This document shows, piece by piece, positions 32,160 through 44,600 of a DNA stretch of 64,000 bases. The stretch is from Liolophura sinensis. Taxonomy: Eukaryota; Mollusca; Polyplacophora; Chitonida; Chitonidae. The DNA is taken from the NCBI RefSeq assembly GCF_032854445.1, contig NC_088300.1:59308984-59372983 (forward strand), written 5' to 3'. The notes beneath the pieces are model-generated. The model saw only the letters and a list, made by a program, of their open reading frames with translations, searched no databases and was not told where the DNA came from. A program made the position numbers and the translations under genes. The number at the start of each line of letters is the position of its first letter. The first letter of the stretch is position 1.

Positions 32160-33085
32160 GTTTTAAAAGATATGATTACTCAGTAATATCCATCCCAAAA
32201 TGCACTCTCTATCAAAAACACCAATTTTTCGTTCAAACGAGGCACTGTGTCTTTAATTTACAGTATGATGATCAACATTAAGCAGAAGACTATCTTTACT
32301 GAAGCTTTCAAGGGTGTGTATTTCAACTTGTTGTCAAATTTCGTTCTGGTTAACGTGGGTCTTCATATGTTCAAAAATAAACTTTATAATGTGATCAGAT
32401 TTGTCATGGTTTGACATATTAAAATTTGTACTTCAGTCATAGTCTTTCATGCATCCTTCATAGTACAGTTGAACTAACGAAGTCACTGTGGAGAAGAGAT
32501 TGCACCTCAAGAAAGAGTTCGAATCTCTGTGGTTCTTTCTTTTTTTCTTTGGCAACAAAGTTTTTGTGCAAGTAAAGGTATACGCTTTCCCCTCTCTACA
32601 GTGTCTGATGCAAAAAGAAAGATATTTCAATGTGACTAGAGCAGTCTACCATTTATTTTTTTTGATTTTATAACCTATACATTGCTCCAGTGTACGTTTG
32701 GAACAATATATGATTGCCATATAACAGGAACAAAAAAGTAAAACAGAACTGAGAAAGAAGTAGCCTTAAGAGTGTGTCATCAGCGGTCACTCACAGCTAT
32801 AGTCAGTTTCGCTTCTTGAGGTCAATAAAACTCAAAAACAAGCACACTATGTATCTTTAACAGTCAAGGGCAAAATGTATGATCAAACAGAAAAGTGAAT
32901 ATAAAAAGTTTATACCTTTACTTGCAATGGTTCATGCAATAATGAAATTTATTGAAATTTTTCGTTGTTGAAAAGGTGATATTTTCTCGTAGTAGAGGTA
33001 TGTACAAATTATGTCCCTAAAACAATATTAATGTGAGTTTTATGCATTGGTTTATAAATTGTTTAATGGAAAGATGCTAGTGGAG
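32160..33085. other. AT-rich non-coding DNA
   Basis: Nothing recognised. Confidence 0.5.
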
Positions 33086-33088
33086 TAT

Positions 33089-33169
33089 GTGATCATGCCC
33101 AGTATGTTACAGATTGTCATCATGCCCAGCTTGTTACAGATTGTCATCATGCCCAGCTTGTTACAGATT
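33089..33169. repeat. 27-bp tandem repeat, three units
   Basis: Units start at 33089, 33116 and 33143 ('gtcatcatgcccagcttg' + 'ttacagatt'). The last two are identical. Being 27 bp long it reads as IMPSLLQIV repeats in one frame, which is not evidence of coding. Confidence 0.92.
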
Positions 33170-35250
33170 GCATCATGTAAATGTATATCTAAACAAACAC
33201 AGGTGGGCAGTATATCCTCACATTTAGTGTAAAAGTTAATACAGCATCAACCGTAATCAATAAATCTATGATCAGATAGTGCAGTTTTTTGAAATGATGA
33301 AACTAAGACATGCTCTGTTCTGCTGAATTAGAGGAATGTGACTGAAGTCAAATTGCAGTTCACAGGTTCATGGTTCATGAAAATCATAAGAAATGTATTT
33401 TGTACTTACATTTAGTTTTATTTTCTGGATTGCTGTTGTGTAGTACAATGTGTGTGCCAAGTAGCTATAACGTTACTAATTATCTTAGATCACTGGGTGG
33501 CAATGAATGATCTTACATCACTCAATGGCAATCAATGTCACTGAGTGACAATGGGCATAGTGTGTACAAATAGTGTAGGTAAGAGAGGATTAAGTCTTAC
33601 CGGGACATTGTTGGTTGATAAATAGCTGCAGAGATTTGGGGTGTGGCTGACAGAACGGGTAATAAAGTAATAAAGTGAATGACCAAGTTCAGTCAATACC
33701 CAACATAATACCTACCTGTCCTGAGGTAGAAATTGCAATTAAGGGGGCGGAAATAGCAGCAATAATAATACACCTTAAATTTGACAGTTTATGACACTTC
33801 GGTCAGCTAATTGAAATCATCTCCCGTTTTCACATAAATCTGCAAATCCTATATCAGGTAATTTCCTAGCTTTACCACATGATTTCAGGCAGGGTAAACC
33901 AGGTAGTTAATCTGATTCTACACAGTGTGTATATCTCTAGTATTCACAATCCCTGACATGTCAGCAGGTTTTCATGAAGGTTAAAGGAGTCATATAATCA
34001 CGTTTTTTCACCGTTTTGAACTTTCTCTCTCTTATTCACTATGAAGGGATAAAGAATATAGCAATGTGAGGTGTAGTTCAAAATATAGCTTATAACAGCA
34101 GCAGGCCTACTGTATGAAGTGTTGCTTTCTAACTTTTGGGAGAAGAGAAATTCTTCAAGCCATGTTAGGTGAAAAAAACGTGAAATGTTAACAGTGCTTT
34201 TTTATACTACACATCAGGCAGATAGCACGGACTGGTGAAGATGACCCACACAATGTTGTCTCATGCTCACTAAATCTTCAGTCATATTCAAATATTCCAA
34301 ACCCCAAGGAAATATTAATTCCAGAGTCCACTATTATGCAGGATAAAACATTTGACTTTTCAATTTTGTCTCATTTATGCTCGTGCCTAGGGCTTACCTG
34401 GCTGACTGCCCCAGGTAACTTAACAAGTTATAGGGCAAGTTGAAAAAAATTCTGTGCACGCTTACAAATGTATTCTGCTAACACCTGCCGCTACCCTAGC
34501 CACGCGCCCGATTTGTACGTAAACACACACCCCTGACAACAAACCTCTTTGTTCACATCAAGTTTGCATGCCACTCTCCCTCACAATATTATACGCAGGT
34601 ATTGCGGTTGACTAGACTTGTAAGGCTTCCAAATATACTACTTTGAAAGGAGAAATATAAGGAACAAAAAGCACAAACTGATTCACTGGGATTGGCCAAC
34701 TTTTTCATCTTCAGAAAAAAAACTGTATGACAGGACGAAAAGTATGAACGTGAAAATCAGCTTTCTTACTGCCCAAAGAGGACTGCATACATGTCACTAA
34801 ACACACTCTTTCTCTGGATGGAAATATTTCTTGAAGAGCTAATCCATTTCCAAAGATGTTTTAAAAAAAAACATTAAATGATAGAGACCATGGTAATCTG
34901 GATTGTCTCCCTAAATTATAACCAATTAGCACAGTATCAGTACCTGTTTCGCATGTTTTGCATGATGGAGAGGAAATACACTTTCCTGTTGTTTGTACTT
35001 TTTATAGCTGGGGATGAACTTGTCACACTACGCACATTTGATGGGGATAGTATCTCATGAGTATACAACTATTTCTTTCAGGTACCACTCAAGTCATCAA
35101 TACAGTGCACCACTTGAACTGATTTTATGTTGGGTTTACCCAAACGGAAAAATTGAATTCCACAATATAAAGTTAGGAAATATAATGCAAAAATACCAGT
35201 GAAGCTGGCTATTATTTGCTATTAACAAGGGCTTCATGAGGCAATACTAA
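33170..35250. other. Non-coding DNA
   Basis: No exon was recognised. Short imperfect repeats of 'atcactgagtggcaatg' type occur near 33480-33550. Confidence 0.45.
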
Positions 35251-35254
35251 ATAT

Positions 35255-35480
35255 CTATTTACTTATTCATTTGACTGGTGTTTTACGCTGTACTCACTTA
35301 TATGACAGTGGCCATTATTATGGTGAGAGGAAACCAGGCAGAGCACGGGGAAAAGCCACGATCTAGTGCTGGCAGATATTCCCACGTACGGCTGAAGAGG
35401 AAGCCAGCATGAGCTGAACCTGAACTCACAGCCACCACATTGGTGGGGAACTCCTGGCTCATTGCGCCGCCTCGGCACAG
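35255..35480 (+). repeat. Dispersed element family A, long copy
   Basis: This is the longest copy in the window. It extends past the usual end into 'gaactcacagccaccacatt' and 'ggctcattgcgccgcctcgg', a 3' segment absent from the other copies. It is directly followed by another copy in the same orientation. Confidence 0.88.
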
Positions 35481-35488
35481 CCAAGAGC

Positions 35489-35668
35489 TGATTTATTTAT
35501 TTGACTGGTGTTTTACGCCACACTCAATAATATTCACTTATACGCCGGTGGCCAGAATTATGGTGGGTGGAAATCGGGCACAGCCCGGGGGAAACCCACA
35601 ACCATCTGCAGGTTGCTAGCAGACCTTCCCAAGTACGGCCGGAGAGGAAACCAAGAGCTGGCGAAAAA
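35489..35668 (+). repeat. Dispersed element family A, tandem neighbour copy
   Basis: It begins 'gatttatttatttgactggt' and keeps the 'cacagcccgggggaaaccca' core nearly intact. It lies eight bases after the previous copy. Confidence 0.88.
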
Positions 35669-36159
35669 TTCCAGGTGATTAAAGGTGATTTTAATACTGT
35701 ATATTTAAATCCTTGTTAACTTTCCAACAATGCACCCACTGTATCTGTCTGACAAGATCAGGTGAGTACTTCTCATCAGATGTCTGCAACCGTAGTTATT
35801 ATGAGTAATCAAGGTGTTAACAAGGTCATTTAATCAGGCACAGGTGTCAATCCTCTCAGATATATCACAATCAATGAAGACATAATCATGGCCTGGAGGA
35901 AAAATACAAACCCTTTACTATATTGTCTCAAAATCAACATGAAGAGCAGGTAAAGGTTACTGCTAAACTAAATCAGATTTTTTTAAGATCACGTTCGATC
36001 GAATTATAATCAAACTTCTATTTAAGACTTTTTAATATCAGAAAGAAAAGATATTATTAGGATTCAGTACATCATCTTGTGCCAGAATGGTACACTGGCA
36101 AAATGGCCTACCTGTCCCTCTGACATAATTAAGGTACAGTTCCATGAAATTGTTCTTAA

Positions 36160-36218
36160 TCGCCACAATATGGCTGAAATATTGCGAATGTGGTGTTAAG
36201 TCATAATCATTCATTCAC
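36160..36218 (-). repeat. Dispersed element family B fragment
   Basis: 'ccacaatatggctgaaatat' ... 'tgtggtgttaagtcataatc' is the reverse complement of the sequence at 39188-39230. Confidence 0.65.
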
Positions 36219-36373
36219 CGTACTGATACTGATCGTAACTGTGAACCCTGCTGGCACAGCGAGCTAATGTGTTCTTGCTGGAGTTGTCATCAACCAGTGT
36301 TTAAACAAAATTTGCATCAGGAAGTGTGTGCAGCACATGAACTTGGCCAGATTGGTTGTAACCACAAGACTCT

Positions 36374-36768
36374 CTAGTATAAGTGAAATATTTAAAAAAA
36401 AAAGCTCAACAAACACAATGAAAAAGAAATAAATTAAATAAAACTTTGATGTATGCTAACACTAGCTTTGGTTCAACTGATGCTAAATTTAATTGGGTAA
36501 TGCACGCTTCATTCTTCATTGACACTATATAGGAATGATCTGCTTATAAACATTATTGATTTACTTCTTTGACAGGGTTAATTTATTCATTCGATCTAGT
36601 ATAAGTGAAATATTTAAAAAAAAAAGCTCAACAAACATAATGAAAAAGAAATAAATTAAATAAAACTTTGATGCTAAATTTAATTGGGTAATGCACTCTA
36701 AAAATCTTCATTGACACTAAAAAGAAATGATCCTCCTATAAACACTATTGATTTATTTCTTTGACTGG
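36374..36768. repeat. 222-bp local tandem duplication
   Basis: 36374-36595 is repeated at 36596-36768 ('ctagtataagtgaaatattt', then 'ataaattaaataaaactttg', 'aatttaattgggtaatgcac' and 'tcttcattgacacta'). The second unit has lost about 30 bp between two short 'gatg' repeats. Confidence 0.88.
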
Positions 36769-37670
36769 TGTTTTATGCCATATGGAAAAATAACCTACAT
36801 GTATACACATCATATGTCACCACTTCATGATCATACAAGCTTGTTTTCCCTGAATGTTTCTGAAATCTTGCTCTGGTACAATCAGCTTCTGCAGCTCCTT
36901 TAATACTTCAATATCACAGATCAAACAAATAAAGCACAATAGTAGACAGAGATTCTGGCAATGTTCACTTTTAAGGTTTTCATCAGTGAGGTCAAAGTTG
37001 ATGACCTTGGTGCCCAGAGGGTGACAATAGGATTGGACAAGATAGAGAACCTTTGTGAAGCCTCATTATCCTGGGTACCATCTTCACAACCTTTCCCGAA
37101 GGTCTTATTGAAAAGTGGAGGTAACCCTGAGAGATCAGTCAGCGGGAACCCTGGTCACAAGCGCAAGTGCAGACCCAGGGTAATCAGCGCCTGACCCCTA
37201 ACAGGCTAGAGAGGTCAACGTGGGTCAAACTCAACAGATTGATACCTTGGAGATGTATGGGGATGAGAGGCTACCTATCAAAATGGTTTCATTTTTAATT
37301 TAAAAATAACACTTAGAACAAGATTTCCTCTTACACATTATTAGAAGACATTTTACTTTTGTGGCAATATTATAAAGAACGAATTAAGTATCACAGGAAG
37401 CAATCTGAGATGTCATATACTGGTTATGCACTTGTTGAGGTCTTCCACACAGGAAAAGGTTCCCAACATACAAATGAAAGATTCCATTTAAAATTAAAAA
37501 TGTCCAACTTCATAAATTTTCAGAGCTTTATTACCAACTTTGAATGGTAAGGTGCACAGTCAAGGCTGATAGTTTGCAAAAGGATAAATTACTTGGGGTT
37601 TTCTACACTAATGGTGAAAATGGATTGCATGTGCGCTGATCATTTTTTTACTAAAAAATCTCCTGAACAG

Positions 37671-37793
37671 CCCCTGGAAGTTCAAGTAATTGTGTGGCAT
37701 ACCAGAAATATAACATCTTCTACATTTCAAAATACATTTAGTCTGTACAAGAAGGGTTCAATCAGCTGGAACTGTATCAAGTTTGATGGACAG
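37671..37793 (+). CDS. Candidate internal exon, unknown gene
   Basis: 'ctcctgaacag' precedes, and CAG|gtgagc follows, a 123-bp frame of exactly 41 codons with phase 0 at both ends. It starts PLEVQVIVWHTRNI and ends SWNCIKFDGQ. The strand-like alternation (VQVIVW) recalls a beta-sandwich such as a C2 domain, but this is only a resemblance. The donor is strong. The acceptor has an A-rich stretch between its T-run (cattttttta) and the AG. No partner exon was found on the + strand. A 17-bp minisatellite starts right after the donor. It could be chance. Confidence 0.3.
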
Positions 37794-37794
37794 G

Positions 37795-38132
37795 TGAGCA
37801 AGACCACATGTACAACAAGATGAGACGTACAACAAAATGAACAATCAGACCACATGAACTACCAAACCTGATGAACAACCAGAAAAAATGAACAACCAGA
37901 CCAGATGAACAACCAAACCAAGTATACTATCAGACCACACAAACAACCAGATCCAACAAACAAACAGACCAGATGAACAACCAAACTAAACCTACAACCA
38001 ATCCAGACAAATGACCAGAACACACCTAGAACCAGACCAAATAAACAACCACACCAGATGAACAACCAAACGAAATATACCATCAGATCATATGAACAAC
38101 CAGACCACATGAACAACCAGACCACATGTACA
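37795..38132. repeat. 17-bp degenerate minisatellite
   Basis: Units of the type 'gaacaaccagaccacat' are repeated about 20 times with substitutions and occasional length changes. The - strand is open over 88 codons with a W/F/C-rich periodic translation, which is a repeat artefact. Confidence 0.9.
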
Positions 38133-38139
38133 TCTGTAT

Positions 38140-39080
38140 TTACAAAATAATGATCGCCGTTCCTTCACTAGGTACATGTCCATGACAAATCTTAATGCTT
38201 AAAACCAAAGCAATGATGGCTAGCTGGATTTGAACCGAATAATTTCACAAGTCAAGGGTCAATCAGCAACTGAGTTAAAATAACACTCAACCTGGCCAGC
38301 AAGTCTACCAGAAATAGTACTGAATACGCATTCAGTAAACAATGTCTATTTGACAAAGATAATGATGCCCCCTTATTCAGGTGGGACATCTCCATATGAG
38401 AAATATCAGACAGTACAAGGCAGTGAGTTTTCTTTGGACATGAACAGTTTTAGATAGACGGTATAACCATTACATGCTGACAAACAATATAACTGCTACA
38501 AAATGGTGGCATGCTTCTCTAAACTTAAACAAGATGCGTCAGTTTTATTAGTACTAGTCTTATACATACATATGAGGCATTGATAGAGTATGTTTTGTTT
38601 TCTGTGCATGACATCTTTTTATTTTGCTTTGACTATTTTGTACTTGATGGCCATATTGCTTAACCCTGATATAACATGCTGCCTCACTGAAAAACCATGC
38701 AAAATCACATCAAACAATATGGCCTTCTTCACAGATTCGCCCCAAGTATTGCCAAGTGAAGAAGCTGCAGTGGCGTGCAGTTCATTAACTTTTTTACTCT
38801 AAAAGTCCTCACCAAATTCAATCACAGACATAGTGCATGCAGAAATGTAACCTTCTCTTGAGGGTTATTTCATAAGCTCATAAATGAATCTTGAAGTTAT
38901 GTTTTTCTAGGTTATGGCATTTTTCTCCACTTCACGCCAATACCCATGAACCCAACAGGTTGCAAGACTAACCTCTGTAAGCTACAGTGTTCTTTTATTT
39001 GTGTTATGAAACCAAATAAACCTTCAAATCTGCCACACAACTGTATACGTACACAGTCGATCAGCACAGGCACCTCTTGA
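38140..39080. other. Non-coding DNA
   Basis: Nothing recognised apart from short unsupported ORFs. Confidence 0.45.
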
Positions 39081-39085
39081 CGCGG

Positions 39086-39250
39086 TTTGACTGGTGTTTT
39101 GACCCTGTAATTGAGAATATTTGACCTGTTACAGATGTGCTAAATATAAGGCTGAGGAATGAATGAATGAATGAATGAATGTATGAATATGGCTTAACAC
39201 CACATCGGCAATATTTCAGCCATATCATGTGAAACAAGGTCTGGGAAAAC
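39086..39250 (+). repeat. Family A fragment, (GAAT)n tract and family B copy
   Basis: A short piece of family A ('ggtttgactggtgttttga') is followed by a (GAAT)n run (39156-39187). After that comes 'ggcttaacaccacatcggc' + 'aatatttcagccatatca', a second dispersed family often preceded by GAAT/GAGT tracts in mollusc genomes. Confidence 0.7.
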
Positions 39251-39599
39251 GTGCACAAAAGGAAGCAGCACTGAACATGTGCAGAGGCGCTGAACTTGTG
39301 CAGTGATGAAATAGATACTGGTATGAAAAACATGAATGTACCATATGCATCTCATTATTTTGTCAGATTTAGCCATTTGGATAAACCCAACTTATTTTTC
39401 TCAAAACGAAATGTTAAGAAAAAGAGTGACTGGATTGGTCAAGAGATAGTGGTTTTAACAGAGGCTTAACTTGACATTTTTTTTCCTGATAGTGTTCCAG
39501 GCAATACTCATTGTTAGTTAAACACAGACCATGGAGGATTAGATACACAACGAAAATTAAAAGCTTTGTCAAATCTCAAAGCCAATAGATCAGGAGTAT

Positions 39600-40160
39600 C
39601 TGAGAGTGCATAGGGCACAAAGGTGATGATTTTCAGCCATCAATATTCCAGCTTGTTTTCAAGATATGCAGAGGCACAAGCATTCATATCCGCTTTCTTA
39701 AGATGCTGTCAAGGAAACCTGATACCTATAGCTTTGTGTTTGCAAACAACCCTAGTAGGCGAAGTGTTGGCGACACAAGGGAAATCATGGGTGCAGCCGT
39801 GCTTGGACTGTGTGAGGCTGATCGCTTGTGGTCTCGTGGCCACCTTAGGGTGCACGAGTCAGGTATCTCATTAGACAGGTAATCTGTCCATTGAGATGAC
39901 TCACGTTACAGGTAAGGCTGGTACAGTTGAAGACGGCCAGCACTTTAATGAGGGATCAAGCAAGACAGGTGTAGAATTAAACTGGAGAATTAACAGTGCA
40001 CTGACGACTGTACGGTTACAGCAGTCTGACGGGAACCAGGCTGGCATAAGGTTACTAACCACACATAGGTGTCTGTCTCTTATGCTAATAGGAGACTCTA
40101 ACTACACCCCCATTCCAGTAAAGTTCAATAAAGAAACCATGATGGATTCCCATTAGTAAA
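39600..40160. other. Complex non-coding block, possible regulatory element
   Basis: CpG-containing complex sequence with several CAGGT motifs and an ATGACTCA (AP-1-like) site at 39896. Two overlapping + ORFs (83 and 86 codons) lack a recognised product and splice context. A conserved non-coding element is plausible. Confidence 0.3.
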
Positions 40161-40599
40161 CACACAGATTAAACATGTCTGAAAGTTGCAAGAACTGTCT
40201 GGTTATACCAGACAAATTAGTGCTCACTGACATCCGGCAGGTGAAATGAGTAAAAACAAAAGTAATCTTTTCTTCTAGTTGTAAATCCAACAAAACTGAA
40301 GATACTGTATTTGAAGTTCTTCTACATTTTATAATATGCATATTTATCACATTTCTAGACCTAGGGCAAATCCTATTGAAACACTTTACCCTTTTCAAAA
40401 TACTTTATTTTCATACATGATGCACTTGCTTCCATTATTTAAAATTTATTTGTTTGTTTAATATATAAAATGCAACCATATTATTAGTTTTCAATTTTAA
40501 ATTTAATTCTTTTGCGCAATATTATGAAAGAATTTAAACTATGTAGAGGATTTCCCTCAAGATACCTATCCTCTGAAACAGTAAAACAAAATGCTAATC

Positions 40600-41520
40600 A
40601 GATTTGTGAACCGGTGTTATTCCCTATGCCTGAGAGTTGGTTGACATGGAGGGCCGATCTGGAGTTAAAACCTGGTGGTTGAGTCACAAATTAGCCGGCT
40701 AAGTGTGACTGAAATCAGTTTGAACACCTCAGAAATCCTCCTTGTCACCTGAAAGGCCCTGGGGTGAGGGGATGTGGGTTATGTAAAAGTGAGATGACTG
40801 TGATAAGTCTGCTTCAATACTGAGTAATGGCCATTGTCAGCCTGTACAAGAGAGCTGGAGTGAGCCCGCTGGATTCCAGAGGCAAGGTTAGACAAGAGGA
40901 CAAGGGGAGGTGTCAGCCAAGTGGCTGGGCCTTTGTCAGGTGTCATAATCAGCTACCTGACCACTGTATACAACTCTTCACTGCCTCAGGTGTGCCCTTT
41001 GTCCTCACCCAGCAGACAGTAAAGATCCTCTGACATAATCCCTTAATCACAATGCCTGCCCACAAGCCATCCCCTAGTACAGGAAGGCCACAAGACCTGC
41101 TAAAGAACCCCATTCACTGTTTTCTTAGCAATCCATTAAAAGGTTTCCTGCCCCTTTCAGGGATTGCTCCATGGAGTATACTGGGTAATGGGCAGTTTTC
41201 TTGAAGATCCCATTGATAAAGCTTGATAATGCTAATCTAACTACCTGTAATTGTGCTGCAAGCCTGAACTAAAGTGGGCCAAGTTAGACTGATGGCCACA
41301 AAGTGTGCCATAATGTAACCAGTACTATAGGACACAAAGGCAGGGAGCTTCTCACCTGCTTGATACATGGGGACCCACTCAGATAAATCTTACCTGCGAC
41401 TAATCAGCCATCTTCAAAGGAGATCTGATGGGTTAACAGGACAGGTGATATAAAGCCTCCATTTGGTCACCTTGGAACAGGATTATTCCATCACAGTTTG
41501 TTATTCGCCTTAATCCTTAA
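40600..41520. other. ACCTG/CAGGT-dense block
   Basis: Nine ACCTG/CAGGT pentamers occur between about 40745 and 41445, several times the expectation for random DNA. The sequence is complex and repeat-free, as in cis-regulatory blocks. No exon was found. Confidence 0.35.
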
Positions 41521-41551
41521 TCCTTAACACAACGACAATCTTAGACTGTAG

Positions 41552-41665
41552 TCTGATTTCTGGTCTAGTCCAATTTTCTGATCTAGTCCAATTTCTGATC
41601 TAGTCCAATTTTCTGATTGAGTCCAATTTCTGATCTAGTCCAATTTTCTGATCGAGAACAATTTG
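41552..41665. repeat. 19/20-bp tandem repeat, about six units
   Basis: 'ctgatctagtccaatttt' or 'ctgatctagtccaattt' recurs, alternating between 20- and 19-bp versions through loss of one T. The last unit is decayed. Confidence 0.9.
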
Positions 41666-41669
41666 TAAA

Positions 41670-44600
41670 TTCAAAGAACTTTTAAGTTTAAATGAAGAAT
41701 GAAATCGAACAAAAAATTATGTAGTGTAGTATCAGTATATCACCATAGTACAGATATTTGTAAAAACAAGAAACAGTTTTAAAAACTCACAAGGTCCTTT
41801 GGATTATATGGTGATTTTTTTGTCATCATTTACAAAAACCTTTTTATTTACATGTACTTGAATTACAGGTGCATAAAGTTCAATATATTTTGATATTATT
41901 TGTTCTAAAGATCAGAAATCCATTAGAATGGTTTGAGCCATCAACATACAACTGACTACCAGTACAAAAACAAGATCAAAAGGATTAAGATCCTGTGTGG
42001 TCTATTTTAGCTGTTTCTTTCACCTGTTGTAAATCTGGCTGTATTATGTCACCGGCAGTGACAAATTCTTACTTGGGGATGATAAATCACCCACCTTGAT
42101 GCACACCGCACAAAGCAAATCATGATGGAGCTGAAAACAAGTGGATAAACTGACAACAGGAAATCCTGTCAGAAAGAAACAGTAAATAATGCAAACCCCT
42201 GAAACCTTCTGACGCCATATGTTCTCTAGTTGTAACAAATCAACATACCTCTTGCAAAGTGGGTTACTTCATAACAGATGGGTCACACATGTTTTCTTTA
42301 CACAGCTTGACAATGCTGTTTGTATTTCTTTTTAACCCTTTTTTTAAAATAATCCTTGTGATTTTGTTCCAGCCCTGCATCAAGATTAAGAATTAGTGCA
42401 ATTTTACCGTCAAATCCAAATCCAGATGGTGATTTCGCCCGTTCTAAGTTCTATAGTTTAGTGAACAAATGTTACAATTTATTTAAAACTTAACTCCTGA
42501 GTGCACATAAGGCATTGTCTGGAAATAAAGGATTATGACGTAAAAGACCCAATTATTGCAATGTTTAATCAGATAAATTCACTAAGCACCAGAAAATTGT
42601 GTGGCCTATTCAATCAAATCATAGATTACCATTATCCTGTGCATTTTTTAAAATAAATATCTGTTTGTTGGGGGGGGGGGGAAGGGGTGACTCAATCAAT
42701 CCTAAAAAAAAGGCTTTGCCTTAAAGGCTTTTGATGGAATTTTTTATTTTTATTTTCATATTAATTTCTTTGAAATCCAAAACTCTTTGATCACCCAGAG
42801 TAAAAAAAAATCCCTACTGACCTACCATATTTTTTCTGATGAGGTTCAGTTTCTCCAAACAAAACTTTTTGTAAGTATGGCCTTATATAATCGTGCTATT
42901 TTATGTTTCACTGAGAAAAAATGTGTAAATCTGCTCTGAACACATATGACCTTCTGTAAGAAATGTTTTTCCTCTGCCTTCCTGACTCACTGAGGGACAT
43001 TATCACAGGTGCTGGGTGGGGTAGATTATTACTACAGCTCTTTCTAATTGCAATTCCCATTGTTGATTAAAACTTTTTTTTAATCATTTATACAATAAGA
43101 CAGACATCACCCACGTGTCTTGTAACAGGAGAATATGTAGCTACATCCCATGGAACACAAAATTTCTCCAAGGTTTCTTATTATGATGAATATTATAAAA
43201 AGTGAATAACCTCTGCCAAAGCGGGTCATGTAAATCTGGATGTTTTTTAATAACCAGGCATGTCATATCTGCAGGGTAAAATCAAGATGTGGGCTAATAT
43301 TTATCACCTGCGTTTATGTACAGTGTTCACAAGAATAATCATAGTACACCTCCCAGCATTCAACAGCTGAGCTGAGAAAATGGCGGGACATCCTGCCTAC
43401 AGCAGTCATCTAGACCCTCTATTGTACTGCCAAAAAGATCCGTTGAATTGTCACATAAATAGCCTGAAGAGTAGAATCGCTAGTACCGGTCGGCACGTGG
43501 ACTCAATTAATGGCCTAATCAGCCGTAAGGATTTGGGACCTTTGAAGTTCACAAGAAAATTACATCCCTGGTGATTCTGTGGCACCTTGAAAAGCCTGAT
43601 GTACAATAGAGGGAGGGGGAACTAAAGTTTTCAATGGAAAGCTGAAGGGATGAACAGTAATCTCCTCTTCCCACCTGCAGAGTTATGCAATACTGTAGCG
43701 GTATTCCAGACCACAAGCTTCCAGTCACTGGCGACACCACCAACCCAGACCCAAGCTCTAGCATGCCATCACACAGATGCAGTAATGGTGATAGATTCAT
43801 ATTTCTTAAAGGACATGACAAAAAAAGCAAATTTCACCTCTAGATACTGTAATTCTTCAATGTTTTTGAATGTTTGCACGGGGTGTGTGAAAATAATTAT
43901 GAAAATAATTCATTTAGATTATGTCTGAGAAGACAACAAAACACTGATTAACATTTAAAAATATGAAAGAGGACACTTTACAAGACGATATCCTCATTTG
44001 AGCCTTAGTTCCTTCTGTGGATGTTAATGGCCATAAATTATACTTTTTCCATGGTCCAGGACACAAAACTAATGATCCATTGTGACATAAGCTCAGAGTG
44101 TAAAAATTCTCCCAAACACTATGACACTGAAAAAGATCAAACCGGTTATACATATTTGTAGTTGTCTGTGATTCCCTTGGTCATAATGTAAATTATTATA
44201 CCCGAAAATTGAATGTGCTTATATCAATGATTTTTTTTTACTTTATTTTCATCATTCGTGGGTCAAATGACAATTTTTTTTACGTATTATTGTTTGTATT
44301 ATGGGCTATGACTTGGCCAGGGCCACTGATGAAAATGCTTCACCTCAGACAAAGCTCTTGATAAAACTAAACGGTCAGTAAATTGCTGCTCATGCAATCT
44401 CAGAGCGGCTTTCCCATGGAAATGCTATTTCATGTGCATATTCTGCTGGTATAACGTTTTAAACGTTGCCAAAATAGCGGGTAGTGGAAAATGAGCCATC
44501 TGTATTCAAAGATAGCTACCACTCATCAGTTAGAATGAGGTGGATTCTGATCCTTGAACCGGGAAGTGAAGGGCAAGAGAACAGTCATAAATGAGTTTAC

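Noticed and set aside
37859-38125. 88-codon W/F/C-rich - strand ORF
   Set aside because: Translation of the 17-bp minisatellite.
42113-42148. 36-bp splice-bounded microexon candidate on the - strand (LHHDLLCAVCIK)
   Set aside because: Good borders, but too short to judge, with no partner exons.
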